Assembly: GCA_951812925.1 (NCBI GenBank)
Contig: OX638370.1
Span: 41,667,948 to 41,731,947 of the forward strand
From: Calliopum simillimum
Taxonomy: Eukaryota; Arthropoda; Insecta; Diptera; Lauxaniidae
Direction of reading: 5' to 3'
DNA: 64,000 bases
Under the pieces are notes generated by a model. It was not told the DNA's origin and did not search any database. It saw only the letters and a list, made by a program, of their open reading frames with translations. Shown here in pieces: positions 44,781 to 55,616 of the stretch. Position numbers and translations under genes: made by a program. Every line of letters starts with the position of its first letter. Position 1 is the stretch's first letter.

Positions 44781-45692
44781 CACTCAGAAAAAAAAAGATT
44801 GTTAAAACAACAATTTTTCACTCTCAAAAAATTGTTATTTCTAAATTGTTGGAATAAGTATTTTATTCTTAAACCAACAATTTTATTCTTGATATTCAAT
44901 ATTTTTGCGCATTTGTCATAAAAAATATGAAAAATATTTTTAAATACAAAGCGTCAAACACCAGTTTTGTGAACAAAACAAAAAATAAGCAATTTATATT
45001 CCTGAATAAGTTCTAGATGTTTTTTTTTTAAGCTCTATTTAACGAATGAGGGTAAGAAATATTTGACTCAAATTATTGCCCTTTTTTCAACATTACTTTC
45101 TCTTATCTCTCTGGCAGCATATGAATTTCATAATCAATTACACCCCGTTGATTCCACTATATGCAGAGAAGCTTCACATGGATATTCGGATGTGCGGACG
45201 ATGTCGATGCATGGACCTGACTTATCTCAAGACTTTTTACGCTTGGGATTATCGTACTGTATCCATTTTCTATTGCCACTCACGATAAGGTGCAAAGGAC
45301 ATTTCCTTTTCTGCCGTTGAAGCAACAGTTCACACGCACACGGCTTCATCTCATACAGCACCCAATGTCCTAGATTTTGTATCATTTCTATTGCTGTAAG
45401 ATAAATGGCAAATAAATACTTATGAATATAACCACAAACATTTCAATCATTTATTCTTCGTGTAACTATTTCGTTTCTAGATATTGTCAACAGTTCGCTT
45501 TTAAAACAACAATGGTCGTTCTTAAACTTTCAACAACTTTTTACTTGATTGAAGAATTTTTCGTTTTATAAAAAACATAACAATTTCGTATTTAAAACAA
45601 GAGCAAAAGTTGTTGGGAAGATTTCAACCAACAAAAATTCTTGAATTAAAACATAAAGTTGTTGGAAATACAATTTTTTTTTCTGTGTGTAG
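44781..45692. mobile_element. TA-flanked element with CACTCAGAAAAA ends, 912 bp
   Basis: Ends CACTCAGAAAAAAAAA and TTTTTTTTTCTGTGTG with TA at 44779-44780 and 45693-45694. The arms contain repeated AACAACAATT and TTGTTGGAA motifs in inverted orientation. The interior (45060-45390) is less AT-rich, with an 85-codon ORF lacking a domain. Tc1/mariner-type by TSD; non-autonomous. Confidence 0.75.
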
Positions 45693-46020
45693 AAATGATT
45701 GTTTCGATTAAAGCCACATATTTTTATATGAATTGCGTTTTTTCGACCTTCAGAGGCCTAGGGGCACGGTCAAATATTTTTCAAACGGGACCATTTGCTG
45801 CTCACTTATTGCTTTTTATCATATATTTACGCAGTATTCTTAACCTCTCTTTTAGCAAAAGGGATTCAAAACGAAAGGATACAAGAATGTTCCATTTATT
45901 TTTTTTAATATTTTTGATTAAATTTTATTCAGGATTGACTTGTTTGGTCGACGATTCCTCAATGACTAATGACCCGAAAAATGAAATGAAGAGTGTACTA
46001 GCGTAGCAGAAGAATATAAA

Positions 46021-46974
46021 TATTAAAAGGAAAAATACCTACACTATTAAAAACGTCCCTTCGTATGTATATAAAAAACTCTAACATATTAAAACGTTTT
46101 CCAACACTTAAATAACCCTTTTAATAAACAGAAAATGCAGCCAAAAATTTTTACAAAATGTTACTAAAAATTCTGCCAGACAACAAAAGATTTTGTGGCA
46201 GGGTGCAAACTTCAAATTGCAAGGGTATTACACATACACATCACGAATATACATAAACTATAAAATGTTGAAGATAAAAATCAACGTACATACATATTTA
46301 TTTTTTTACCTTTTGGCTTAGTCAACAACGTCTTTATTTTGTCGGGGTATCAAAGAAATAGTGGAATAATGTAAATATTTACGGTTGGCTTTTTTTTTTT
46401 TTTTTTAATGTGAAGAAAGCGTACAACTAAGTATTTGTTGAAATTCCCAAAGTTTATGTTGACAGCTTGTGTAAATTTTGATTTTTTTTTCTCGAGCTGG
46501 GTTAAGACTTAAGACATGCTGAAACTATTACATTTACTGACCAGACTTCAATTCCAATTCTGATTTGTGTTATAATACTATTTTATCTAACTTATCTGGG
46601 AACAGGCAGTGCTTCAGTTCCCTAATTGCTAAATCAGACTGATCTAGACAAATTCGTAGATATTATTTTTTAAATAGAGCTGGTTTAATTTGTTCTTCTG
46701 TTAGTTTGTTGTCTGCTAATTAGCTGTTGGAAATATTTTTCAAATACATCTATGTTATAGTCCCCTGTGACATTAATTGTAGATATTCGTGCTTACTTTC
46801 GTGAAACTCTGCATCACTCTTGATCCAAAATTTTCTGTATATAAGAATATTTTTAAATTTACTCGAACAGCAACTTTTCTTGCAGTTGTCTTATTTTGCG
46901 CAGATATGAATGTCGTTAGCCCTAGAGCCAATTATCGTCTTTGCACATATTCAAGCAAGTTTTGTAAGCATACT
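46021..46974. other. No gene seen
   Basis: AT-rich linker. The 161-codon ORF at 46789-47274 overlaps the LINE fragment in the wrong frame and is not supported. Confidence 0.45.
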
Positions 46975-47250
46975 CTTCACGGATGTTCAAAACTAGTTTC
47001 AATTTCATTACTCGACATTGTGCGTTGGGAATCCATGCATCTCATTCAGGTTTTTCGAACATTGGCAACCTTTGTAGATGTTGTAAGGACCCTGATATGG
47101 AAGAAACAGTCTTTTATTTCTTTTGCGAGTGTCCAGTGCTTGCGCTTGGACGTAGAAGGAACTATAGTCATTTCAATTTTGAATCGCTTCACTATCAAAT
47201 TAGAGTTGAAACAAATTTTGAACACCTGTTTCTCTAAGGTACTCAATTTT
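46975..47250 (+). pseudogene. LINE ORF2 terminal zinc-knuckle fragment
   Basis: The frame starting at 46983 gives HCALGIHASHSGFSN, then LCRCCKDPDMEET and FFCECPVLALGRR, the knuckle and flank seen at ORF2 C-termini of I/R1/Jockey-type LINEs. A His expected before the second Cys pair is Tyr here. About 85 codons survive before TAA. Confidence 0.65.
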
Positions 47251-47837
47251 ACTTTTCTATGCAGCTTCTTCTGAATTTGAAGATTTTATTTTTATTTTTT
47301 ATTTTTTTAAATGTTCTGCATATTTCACATGCCTTTTATCAGTAGAACCAACTATAATACTATTCATCAGATATAGGTCAAGGCAAAAACTACATTCACA
47401 GCAGCCGCAACCACAAACCTTCCCACAACGGTGCCCAACAAAATAACCAAGCAATTACCTGCTACCGCAACAATGAACGTCAATGAAATTTCAGCTAATA
47501 ATATGAAAGGAAAATAAAGAAAAGCTCCATTCCATAAAATTCATTTATCATTTTATCTGACGTACTCACTATGTTACATTATTGTGTGGAAACAGACGAC
47601 ACGAATAATTGAATAGTGTATTGAAAGCAGAGCTGTAAAAAAGAAGTACGAGTGCTGTATTACTGCTTTTTCTGAATAGGTACAATGAAAGTTAAGGGAC
47701 TTGTTATGAATCGGTGATTGTTATAACCCCTGACCATCCAATAAAATTAGTGAAAATACCGAAATACGTTTTCGATAAAAGTTGTTGTCCCAAGGTCATA
47801 ACAAAATCACATACGAAACACTTTTTAAAACACATTA
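47251..47837. other. No supported gene
   Basis: A 46-codon Thr/Ala-rich open stretch (47375-47517) could be a chance ORF. Nothing else is seen. Confidence 0.4.
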
Positions 47838-48200
47838 ACCCATTATAACCTGTTTTTGTGGGTCAGTTTGACTTTTTTCCCCCAAAAACCGGGTTATAAT
47901 GGGCTAGAATTTTCGACTTTTTAGTGTTCGGCAACTATTAGTGAAATTTTATAGCAAATATTTCTGTGGCACATATTGATCCATTATATCCCCGTTTAAG
48001 GGGTAATTTTTTAACCTATTTGAGAAATTGTCACAAATTACCCAGTTGTGGGAGATGTAGAGGGTTAAAGTTTCCACAAAAATATTTCCCTTAACATCCT
48101 CCATAAGTCTTTAGAAGACATGATACGCCTCAGATGTAAGGATCGTAAAATTTTGTGTGTTGACTCAACACATTTATAGACAACTTCAAAGGCCGATTAA
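47838..48200 (-). repeat. Partial FB-B copy without the TA MITE
   Basis: Shares TTTTTAGTGTTCGGCAACTA, AGCAAATATTTCTGTGG, ATATTTCCCTTAACATCCT and GATACGCCTCAGATGTAAGG with FB-B at 2580-3280 and 4107-4330. Across the 3283-4106 insertion point it reads straight through (CTGTGGCACATATTGA). Confidence 0.7.
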
Positions 48201-48284
48201 AAAAAATTTCGACCTTCTACAGAAAATTGGAAAGGCACGTATTACTTATTTTAGCCATATTTTTTGAACAATGTGTCCTGGTTT

Positions 48285-48412
48285 ACGAAAAGGGGGCTTA
48301 CGTGGGAAAAAAAAATTTCGTCAAAACGGTTGGAAAACAACTTTTAAAGGTCAATTAATGCGAATCAGCAAAACAATTAGAAAATTTTTTTTTTGACGTA
48401 AGCACCCTTTTC
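48285..48412. repeat. Short palindrome, about 127 bp
   Basis: AAAAGGGGGCTTACGT at the left is inverted as ACGTAAGCACCCTTTTC at the right, with A-rich then T-rich inner arms. MITE-like. Confidence 0.55.
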
Positions 48413-48547
48413 ATATGCATATATTGGTTTCTTTCATATATGCAACCAATAGTTGAATTTAATCGAACGGTGTTGTATTCTGTAAACTGATATTATTTTC
48501 ATTTTTAATTTTTAATTTTTGCTTTAAATAAATATTTTTTTGTTTGG

Positions 48548-48622
48548 TATTGGGGAGATTTGAACCTGGAACCTGTCGTGTGATAGACGTGGACGTTAAC
48601 GAACTTAGCCACTGTCATCATT
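48548..48622 (-). repeat. tRNA-like module
   Basis: The minus strand has CAGTGGCTAAGTTCG (A-box-like) and GGTTCAAATCTCC (B box / T arm), without a proper acceptor stem. It lies beside the palindrome at 48660-48830, echoing the tRNA-like plus foldback arrangement elsewhere. Confidence 0.5.
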
Positions 48623-48659
48623 ATTGTGAGTTTGACTGAAAGCCATTTTGTTTTGAATT

Positions 48660-48830
48660 GGATTTAACAACGCTTGACAAACAGCGTTGCTGAACAAGTT
48701 TCAACTGCGTTCGTGAGTGATTTAACAACGTACCATACAAATTGTTGTTAAATCCAAATCAGCAACGAAACGTAGTTAAAACACTCACGTACGTGATAGA
48801 AACTCATTAAGCAACGCAAGTTATGCTTTT
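48660..48830. repeat. Palindromic block with AACAACG motifs
   Basis: CAACTGCGTTCGTGAGTG is mirrored by CACTCACGTACGTGATAG, and ATTTAACAACG by GTTGTTAAAT, around a centre near 48740. Confidence 0.6.
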
Positions 48831-48870
48831 TTTCTTCGCTCTGTGTAGACATGCATACATATATGTACAT

Positions 48871-49547
48871 TAGGCATGCGCTTATTTTACGATTTTCTGA
48901 TTTTCGTTCATGCCGCCCCCTGAAATCCTTCTAATGGTCATAAAAACAAATACTATTAAGTTTCACGGCGATCGGATAACGATAACCCGGCCCGCAAGAG
49001 AGGTCAAGGTCAAGTTGAAGTTTCAGGCAAAAAAATAATGAAAATTTTTTTTAAACTTAATTAAATTAGTCAAAGCATAACTTTATCTTATAGCAAATTG
49101 AAATACCTTTCCAACAAGCTATAATTGTTTAAAATCGGGTAATAAATACGAATTCTATGAATTTTTCTTTAAAGGCATTAACAAAATTGCCGCAAAATAC
49201 CATATGTAGTAGAATAGCATTTTGCGGCGATTTTGCTAATGTCGATAAAAGAAAAATTCATAGAATTCGTATTTATTACCCGATTTTAAACAATTATAGC
49301 TTGTTGGAAAGGTATTTCAATTTGCTATAAGATAAAGTTATGCTTTGACTAATTTAATTAAGTTTAAAAAAAATTTTCATTATTTTTTTGCCTGAAACTT
49401 CAACTTGACCTTGACCTCTCTTGCGGGCCGGGTTATCGTTATCCGATCGCCGTGAAACTTCATAGTATTTGTTTTTATGACCATTAAAAGGATTTCAGGG
49501 GGCGGCAGGAACGAAAATCAGAAAATCGTAAAATAAGCGCATGCCTA
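48871..49547. mobile_element. hAT-like near-perfect palindrome, 677 bp
   Basis: Starts TAGGCATGCGC and ends GCGCATGCCTA; the 8-bp duplication ATGTACAT lies at 48863-48870 and 49548-49555. The arms are about 330 bp and nearly identical along their whole length (only a few mismatches), leaving a loop of about 15 bp near 49208. No ORF. The TSD fits nTnnnnAn, but the end TAGGC departs slightly from YARNG, so hAT is likely rather than certain. Confidence 0.9.
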
Positions 49548-49555
49548 ATGTACAT

Positions 49556-49814
49556 TAAACTGGTTCGATTTATATGATGCAAAAAAAAAGTCATTCTCAA
49601 AACTTAAAAAGAATCTACTGAAGGTTCATCTTGGCTAAAAAAAAACATGTTTTTTGCTCATGACTTTTTTTATCATTACAAAATAAATACTTGCTTCAAA
49701 AATAAAGACAATATTCTTGAAAAAAATTTTGGCGTAAAAAATTATGCATTTCTTTTTTTTTTTTTTGTCAGTATAGATAATATTCGGGTCCCAAATCTGA
49801 TTTTTTACGTTTTT
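49556..49814. other. No gene seen
   Basis: AT-rich linker. Confidence 0.5.
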
Positions 49815-49920
49815 CAATTACGCGGTCGGAAAAACGAATTTTTTACTCAAATCAAGGCATCTTACGAAAAAAATTTCTGTGACAAAAATGCTTTGAATCG
49901 TCCAAGAAATACGTAAGAAT
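49815..49920. repeat. Diverged FB-A fragment
   Basis: TTTTTTACTCAAATCAAGGCATCTTACG..AAATGCTTTGAATCG follows the order of the FB-A arm at 10595-10680 and 12710-12830 (CTCGAGAGGAAAGCATC, AAATGCTTAGAATCG). Confidence 0.55.
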
Positions 49921-50216
49921 ATACAATTTAATACATATATGTAATTAACCAAATTACAGCCTTGGATTGCACAGCGCTGTTTGTAAATGTGGTAAAAGTT
50001 GTATTTAATTGAGAAAACATGATTGTCGAAAAAAATTTTTAAACCTCATATAACATCATTTTAACATTTTTCATACATTCTTATTTTGGGAACTTCTCTC
50101 ATCATATTTAAAAAAATTAAGAAAATCTGTCGAGCGCTTATTTTTTAAATCATTGATGCTGAATTCAAAACCGGTAACTCTTTTGTTTCAAAATATTGAG
50201 ATATACTAACTGAAAA
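49921..50216. other. No gene seen
   Basis: AT-rich flank of the next foldback. Confidence 0.5.
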
Positions 50217-50654
50217 CCCGAGTAAAAAAAACAATTTTTAAATTACGACTGTACAAAGGCTGTACAAGGGCCAAATTTCATTACTTTTTTTGGGCTGTAC
50301 AAGGGCCAAACATGGTGTTTTTGCAGGACATTTGGGCCGTACACGATGCTTCATATGGGCTGAACATGGGCTGTACGTGGGCCGTACATGGGCTGTACAA
50401 TTGAATTTTAGTATTGAATTGGGCTGAATATGGGCTGTACATCGGCCGTACAATTTATTTTTTATTTTTGAAATGGGCTGTACATCGGCTGTACGTGGGC
50501 TGTACGTGGGCTGTACGTGGGCTGTACATGGGCTGTACAATTGAATTTTAGTATTGAATTGGGCTGAACATGGGCTGTACATCGGCCGTACAATTTATTT
50601 TCTATTGAAATTTATTTTATATGATTTTGGGCGAAGAGAAAAAAATTCAAGTGT

Positions 50655-50722
50655 GGCTGACATCGTTAAGCTGTGCGACTCAGAACATTGATAGCCTGGG
50701 TTCGAAACCCAAGGATGGCGGA
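50655..50722 (+). repeat. tRNA-like core sequence 1 of element ii
   Basis: TGGCTGACATCGTTAAGC resembles an A box and CTGGGTTCGAAACCCAAG a T arm with perfect CTGGG/CCCAAG-like pairing. Total length is about that of a tRNA. The acceptor stem does not pair, so it is probably not a functional tRNA. Confidence 0.6.
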
Positions 50723-50867
50723 AAAATTTTTTTTTTTTTATTTTTTATTTCTTTTTTTCTGCCATACAAAATTGGCCTGTTGCTTGTTCTTTTTTAAAAT
50801 GAAATAACATTTTTTTTTTTTAATTTAACTTTGCATTTCAAAGAATTTTCTTTTTCGGCTTATCTTT

Positions 50868-50938
50868 CAGGATTTGAACCTGGGAATCCCAAGTGTTCTG
50901 CGATACGCACGTTAACGAGTTCAGCCAAAGCTATCATT
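50868..50938 (-). repeat. tRNA-like core sequence 2 of element ii
   Basis: The minus strand carries TGGCTGAACTCGTTAACG (A-box-like) and CCCAGGTTCAAATCCTG (T arm). It is inverted relative to core sequence 1 and related to 48548-48622. Confidence 0.6.
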
Positions 50939-51573
50939 ATTGAGTAGCTGGCTGAAAATTTATTATATCATATTTATTCTGTCATTCAATTTTATATGAT
51001 AAAAAAAAAAAAATTAAAAAAAAAGATTGTATTTTGACGTCAATAGAAAAAATAAATTGTACAGCCCATGTTCAGCCCAATTCAAATGAAAAAATCAATT
51101 GTACAGCCCACGTACAGCCCATGTACAGCCCATTTCAAAAATAAAAAATAAATTGTACGGCCGATGTACAGTCCATGTTCAGCCCAATTCAATAGTAAAA
51201 TTCAATTGTACAGCCCATGTACAGCCCATTTCAAAAATACAAAATAAATTGTACGGCCGATGTACAGCCCATGTTCAGCCCAATTCAATAGTAAAATTCA
51301 ATTGTACAGCCCATGTACGGCCCACGTACAGCCCATGTACAGCCCATGTTCAGCCCATTTGTTTTCTACACAAATTTTTTTTTGTGCATTTGTACAGCCC
51401 TTGTACGGCCGCATGTACAGCCTTTTGGGCTTTTTTAGTTTTGTACAGCCCTTGTTCAGCCGTGTGTACAGCCTTTTGGGCTTTTTTAATTTTGTACAGA
51501 CCACGTACGGCCTTAAAAAAGCAAAAAAGCCCACGTTCAGCCCATGTTCAGCCCTTTATCATTTTTACTCGGG

Positions 51574-52195
51574 AAGTGCACTACATATAAGATTTTCCTT
51601 GACCTTTTTTATTTTTTATTTACTATGATTAGAAAAGTACTCTGAACAAGAAAAAAACAAATTTTTAAAATGTTGCAATATGAGGCTTGAGAAATGTTTT
51701 CGACACCGGAGACTACTTGGGCGAAAAAATTCCTTTTACTTTTTTTAGGCCAAATAATTCAAATCATAATTTTTGCTGTTAAACTGTGATTACGTGAAGT
51801 TGATGTCAAAATACTTATGGCACGACAAAATCGACAAAATATTTGGTATGCATAAAGCTGTATATACGTTCTTCTCTTGGGAAAACAAAGCATGCAACTT
51901 AAAACTTATGACATTAATCTGACAATATGAACATATTCTCGGCATTTCACAAGCATTACTAATGTATTTTGAGGAGAAAAAGTGGCTGATAAAAATGTAA
52001 ATGTAAATAACTGGGCCTTATGGCCAACATCAGAACAATAATGCAATGACATGCGGTACAGAATGTTCATTCGAAATAAACCAATATATTAATTATGCTC
52101 TCCAAATGCTGGTTTGGAAACAATAGACGTTGTTTTATGTACTATCCCTGCTGCGATGAGACGCTGAATCAAGTATTCTGGTGCCGGACTTCTAC
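51574..52195. other. No gene seen
   Basis: AT-rich linker between two foldbacks. Confidence 0.5.
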
Positions 52196-53036
52196 AACCC
52201 AATGCACGGCCAGCTTGAAAAAATTTTACTCAAAGGTTCGAGGACGACGGAGTTTTTTGTTGCGTTCTTTTCAGGACATCATCCGAAGTCAATCCTGACA
52301 AGAATCCAAATCGTAACAAGTGCCGATTTTGAAAACGGACAGTTTTTGCTATTTTTAAACGAACATTTTCAAATGTTTGCACTAAATACCAATTATTTGT
52401 GCACATATCGACCCCGGCTACACCCCTATGTGAAAACTCATTCAATTCTATGAATATTTGCCCAGAAAACCATACCTCTGCGTACAACTTTAGTTCGGCG
52501 CATTTTCGATCGAAAATTTTACCTTGCATTTAACATTTTTTTTTTATTTTCATACTAAATACAGATATTCTCTCAGTAATCAATTTGATTGGGTTTTGTT
52601 TACATAAAAAGTTCACTTGATGGTGTTGAATTGATGATATTTATTCCAATTTATAGTAAACGATTCATATTTTTACATGGATTTTTGGTATATTGTTCTG
52701 TAAAATTAAAAAAAGCGGCTAATTTATTTCCTAAAATGTGCCGAACTAAAGTTGAACACAGAGGAATGTTTTCTTGGGCAAATATTCATAAAATTTAATG
52801 AGCTTTCACACAGGGGTGTAGCCGAGGTCGATATATGCACAAATAAATGGTATTTAGTGCAAACATTTGAAAATATTCGTTTAGAAATAGCAAAAACTGA
52901 CCGTTTTCAAAATCGGCACTTGTAACGATTTGGATTCTTATCAGGATTGACTTCGGATGATGTCCTGAAAAGAACCCAACAAAAAATTCCGTCGTCCTCG
53001 AACCTTTCAGTTAAATTTCTTCAAGCGGGCCGTGAA
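52196..53036. mobile_element. Foldback element, about 840 bp
   Basis: CACGGCCAGCTTG near the left end is inverted as CAAGCGGGCCGTG near the right. The arms run about 330 bp through GAGGACGACGGA, CAATCCTGACAAGAATCC, GCACATATCGACC and GGCAAATATTCAT type landmarks with good pairing. Loop at about 52530-52720. No TSD could be fixed. Confidence 0.8.
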
Positions 53037-54346
53037 TGACTTAGATAAGAATAATTCCACGGTAGTGGAGTGATTCATTTGGCAGGTAAGGAGAGGTAAA
53101 GAGATTGCATAAAAGATCTTTTAGGTCATATTGAAATTCATAGCCTTTTAAAATAATAATAATGTAAAATGCAACTAAATTATTCGTAATAAAGTTAAAA
53201 ATTTGTTTGCCAACAAAAAATTCAATAATAACAAGAAGCTTAAAATTTTTCCACCTCATAGCACAGAGCGAGTTGAAATAATTTTCCCTCGAAAATGAAT
53301 GCATTAAAAAGGCGAGCAATCAAAGTTCAATTTAAGTTGAGAAAAACTTTTATTACCTTGCTGATAAAGTAATTTCTTAAATCCATTACAAATTTACAAA
53401 CCCTCATTAAAAAAATACCCCTAAATAAATATTGAAAAGGGGGAATACTCTGATGCTGACAACAAAAATACAATACAACAAATAACAACAAAAGGAAAAA
53501 AAAAACTTTATTTTTTTTCTTAAGCAAAAACAAATTAAATACTCTGCAATGGAAAAATGGCTTAAGATTCAAATAAAAGTGCTCTATTGCTTCCGATGTG
53601 GCTGCTGTTGCTGTTGCTTGAAGGCAAGATGACTAAACTCCTAAAAATATGCAAAACTTTATGTTGCTGTGCATTGATTTAATTTACGTTTACAAACAAA
53701 CTTAGACGACGACAACCGAAATGCAAAATGTTGGAATTTTGACGAACATTTGGAAAATATTTCAAAGGGGTCGGGTCGTTCGTTGTGCGCGTGCTTTATT
53801 CGACTCGGCTGTCGTCCTGTTGTAAATGGTTGTCAGCGTGAATTTAAAACACCCACGGGCGGCTGTTGTGGAAGTTTTGAAATAATTTGGGTTGGAAAAA
53901 GCAATAAAGTTGTCAGAACAACCTCAAAGTCAGTGTGTGTGTGTGTTTGTAGAAATGAATTTTGGAAATGAGTTTCGTACAATTGATATTTGATGTTTTT
54001 TTAATGATATTCGTACACTCAACCGCTTAATATACGCTAATATTTGCTGAAATATTTAAGAATTTTAATTGTTTGCTCTAATAGCTTTCATGCAAATGCT
54101 TAAGTGTTCAGCAAATTGCATAAGTGTGAAAAATAAAAAATTTGAATAGACTTGAAATATGAACTAAATAAACTTTCTAACATGGCCGATGACCAAAATC
54201 TCATACTTAGAATCTCGAAAAAGCTGATCCTTAAAAAACAATTTCTTACAGAGCAAAAAACGATCCATAAAAACAACAAGATTGTTGTGTTAACATATTT
54301 TAGTTTTAATTCCTATTCAAAACAGAAAACAATTTTCAAGTGGCTT
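53037..54346. other. No supported gene; possible single-copy DNA
   Basis: 53580-53980 is less AT-rich, with CTGCTGTTGCTGTTGC and GTGTGTGTGTGTG tracts and no mobile-element signature. No exon could be defined. Confidence 0.4.
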
Positions 54347-54355
54347 ATCTCTCGC

Positions 54356-54628
54356 AAGCTGCGCAAATGGGGATGGATTGGTCACACTCTCCGGAAACCA
54401 CACAGCGAAGTTTGTCGCCAGGCCCTTGAGTGGAATCCACAAGGCAGTAGAGGACGTGGTAGACCCAAAACCAACTGGAAAAGGTCGTTGGAAAAGGAAA
54501 TCCAAGAATCGGGAAAATCGTGGCAAGAGATCAAAGTCATCGCAAGGGATCGTGACAAATGGAGAGATTTCATATTGGCCCTATGCTCCTCCTAGGAGTT
54601 AAAGGAGAATACATACATACATACATAC
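54356..54628 (+). mobile_element. LINE 3' fragment with 9-bp duplication
   Basis: The last 273 bp of the main LINE, from AAGCTGCGCAAATGG to the (ACAT)n tail. The perfect duplication ATCTCTCGC lies at 54347-54355 and 54629-54637. The C-terminal coding part is intact: KWGWIGHTLRKP, RGRGRPKTNW, SWQEI and the end FILALCSS. A 147-codon ORF starting at 54152 is a chance fusion of flanking DNA to this fragment. Confidence 0.95.
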
Positions 54629-54637
54629 ATCTCTCGC

Positions 54638-55424
54638 TTTATAGTACGATTTATGTCCTTCACATACACTTTTTAGCATACGTTGGATCCGTCAGGAGGG
54701 CCTAAGCACGAAATTTGATGTATCAAATTTGATTTGTCAATTTTGCATTTTGTGTTACTAAATAATTGTTTTTAAATGTTGTCTATTTTATTTGCTATCC
54801 TATATTTTTCTTTATTATAAATGTCAGATTTTCCGAATCTTTCAGAATAGCCTAGTATATAGATCAAGCTTCTAAATATTTTTGGTTGGCTATCCGTTTT
54901 GTCTGGTGGGTTACGTTCATTTTTATAATTTCTTAAAAGATATTTAAAACTTTTTCCACATTGTCTTCGTAAAAACTTTATCACTTATGTCATATACTAT
55001 TCTAATAAAAATTTTGGCCGTGTTAAATATTGTCCCTTTTGGATGTTACGAATGGAAATTTATTAATCGTCCAGATGCTAAAGGTTTCTGAAACCAGTAA
55101 ATTTTAATCATGTTATGTCTTCTTATTAATCACGCGTCTAAATATGGCAGTTCTCAATTTTCATCTTTTTCAATCGTAAGCTTAATTCATCTATGAAATG
55201 TATTTAGTTTTGTCAAAGTTTCGTCGGTTTTGTCATACCTAATTACCGCGAATAAGTCATTCACATATTTTGTCATAAATCTCTTTTTTAAATGTTGTGA
55301 TTTTTGTTGTCAAAATTGAGTCTTTAAGTTTTTAATATTTTTATTTTTGTAAGTTTCCTATACAATTTTATTATATTTTGATTTTGTTCGTAATGGTGAT
55401 TTGTATTTTATGTACTTTCAGTCC
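54638..55424. other. No gene seen
   Basis: AT-rich. The part below 55620 probably includes the 3' LTR of the copia-type relic, whose outer end could not be placed. Confidence 0.4.
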
Positions 55425-55453
55425 CTGAAGATGACTTCCAAATTAAGTCGAAA
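55425..55453 (+). other. Hammerhead-core-like motif
   Basis: CTGAAGA (55425-55431) and GAAA (55450-55453) are joined by a hairpin GACTT/AAGTC. This recalls the CUGANGA...GAAA core of hammerhead ribozymes found in some retroelements. Stems I and III are not evident and an extra U precedes the hairpin. AATAAAAT follows downstream. Confidence 0.25.
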
Positions 55454-55616
55454 TATTGGAAATAATTAATAAAATTTAAAAACAAAAAAGGTTTTTAATT
55501 TAATTTGACCTCGAGCCCGAGAAAAAGATTATTTCGGAATGATTTTCAGAAACCGAAAAAATATGAAAAGCTGAAAATGAAAAGGTATTTTTAAATACAT
55601 TACGAAATGAAAATTT

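Larger units (their letters stand above)
43858..46020 (-). mobile_element. mariner-like relic broken by two insertions
   Basis: The left edge starts AAGGGTGTTTTTTTAAG (43858 region), a plausible mariner-type terminus. Transposase sequence lies at 44445-44778. The hAT element 44011-44444 and the TA-flanked element 44781-45692 are later insertions. The right part (45695-46020) shares GAATGAAATGA..GTAGCAGAAGAATATA-like sequence with 62440-62515, beside another mariner fragment. The right limit is approximate. Confidence 0.55.
50217..51573. mobile_element. CCC/GGG foldback with GGGCTGTAC arrays (element ii)
   Basis: Starts CCCGAGTAAAAAAAAC and ends ATTTTTACTCGGG with AA on both sides (50215-50216 and 51574-51575). 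The left arm (50258-50610) is built of GGGCTGTACATGGGC type repeats and the right arm (51055-51560) of the inverse. Two tRNA-like sequences in opposite orientation (50655-50722, 50868-50938) lie between the arms. The long ORFs in the arms (YSPCTAHVQP repeats) come from the repeat unit and are not treated as genes. Confidence 0.7.

Noticed and set aside
46789..47274. 161-codon plus-strand ORF
   Set aside because: The recognisable LINE zinc-knuckle reading lies in a different frame over the same bases.
47375..47517. Thr/Ala-rich 46-codon open stretch preceded by TATAG, as an exon
   Set aside because: No polypyrimidine tract or conserved domain; too short to separate from chance.
20511..50938. 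Functional tRNA genes at the B-box-containing sites
   Set aside because: None gives a full cloverleaf with a paired acceptor stem, and most lie inside mobile elements or share a SINE-like body.
50238..51628. ORFs of 114, 163 and 122 codons with YSPCTAHVQP-like repeats
   Set aside because: They arise from the inverted GGGCTGTAC arrays of a foldback; no domain and no independent start context.
54152..54595. 147-codon ORF as a host gene
   Set aside because: The C-terminal half is the LINE fragment inserted at 54356 with a visible TSD; the N-terminal half is chance read-through of AT-rich flank.
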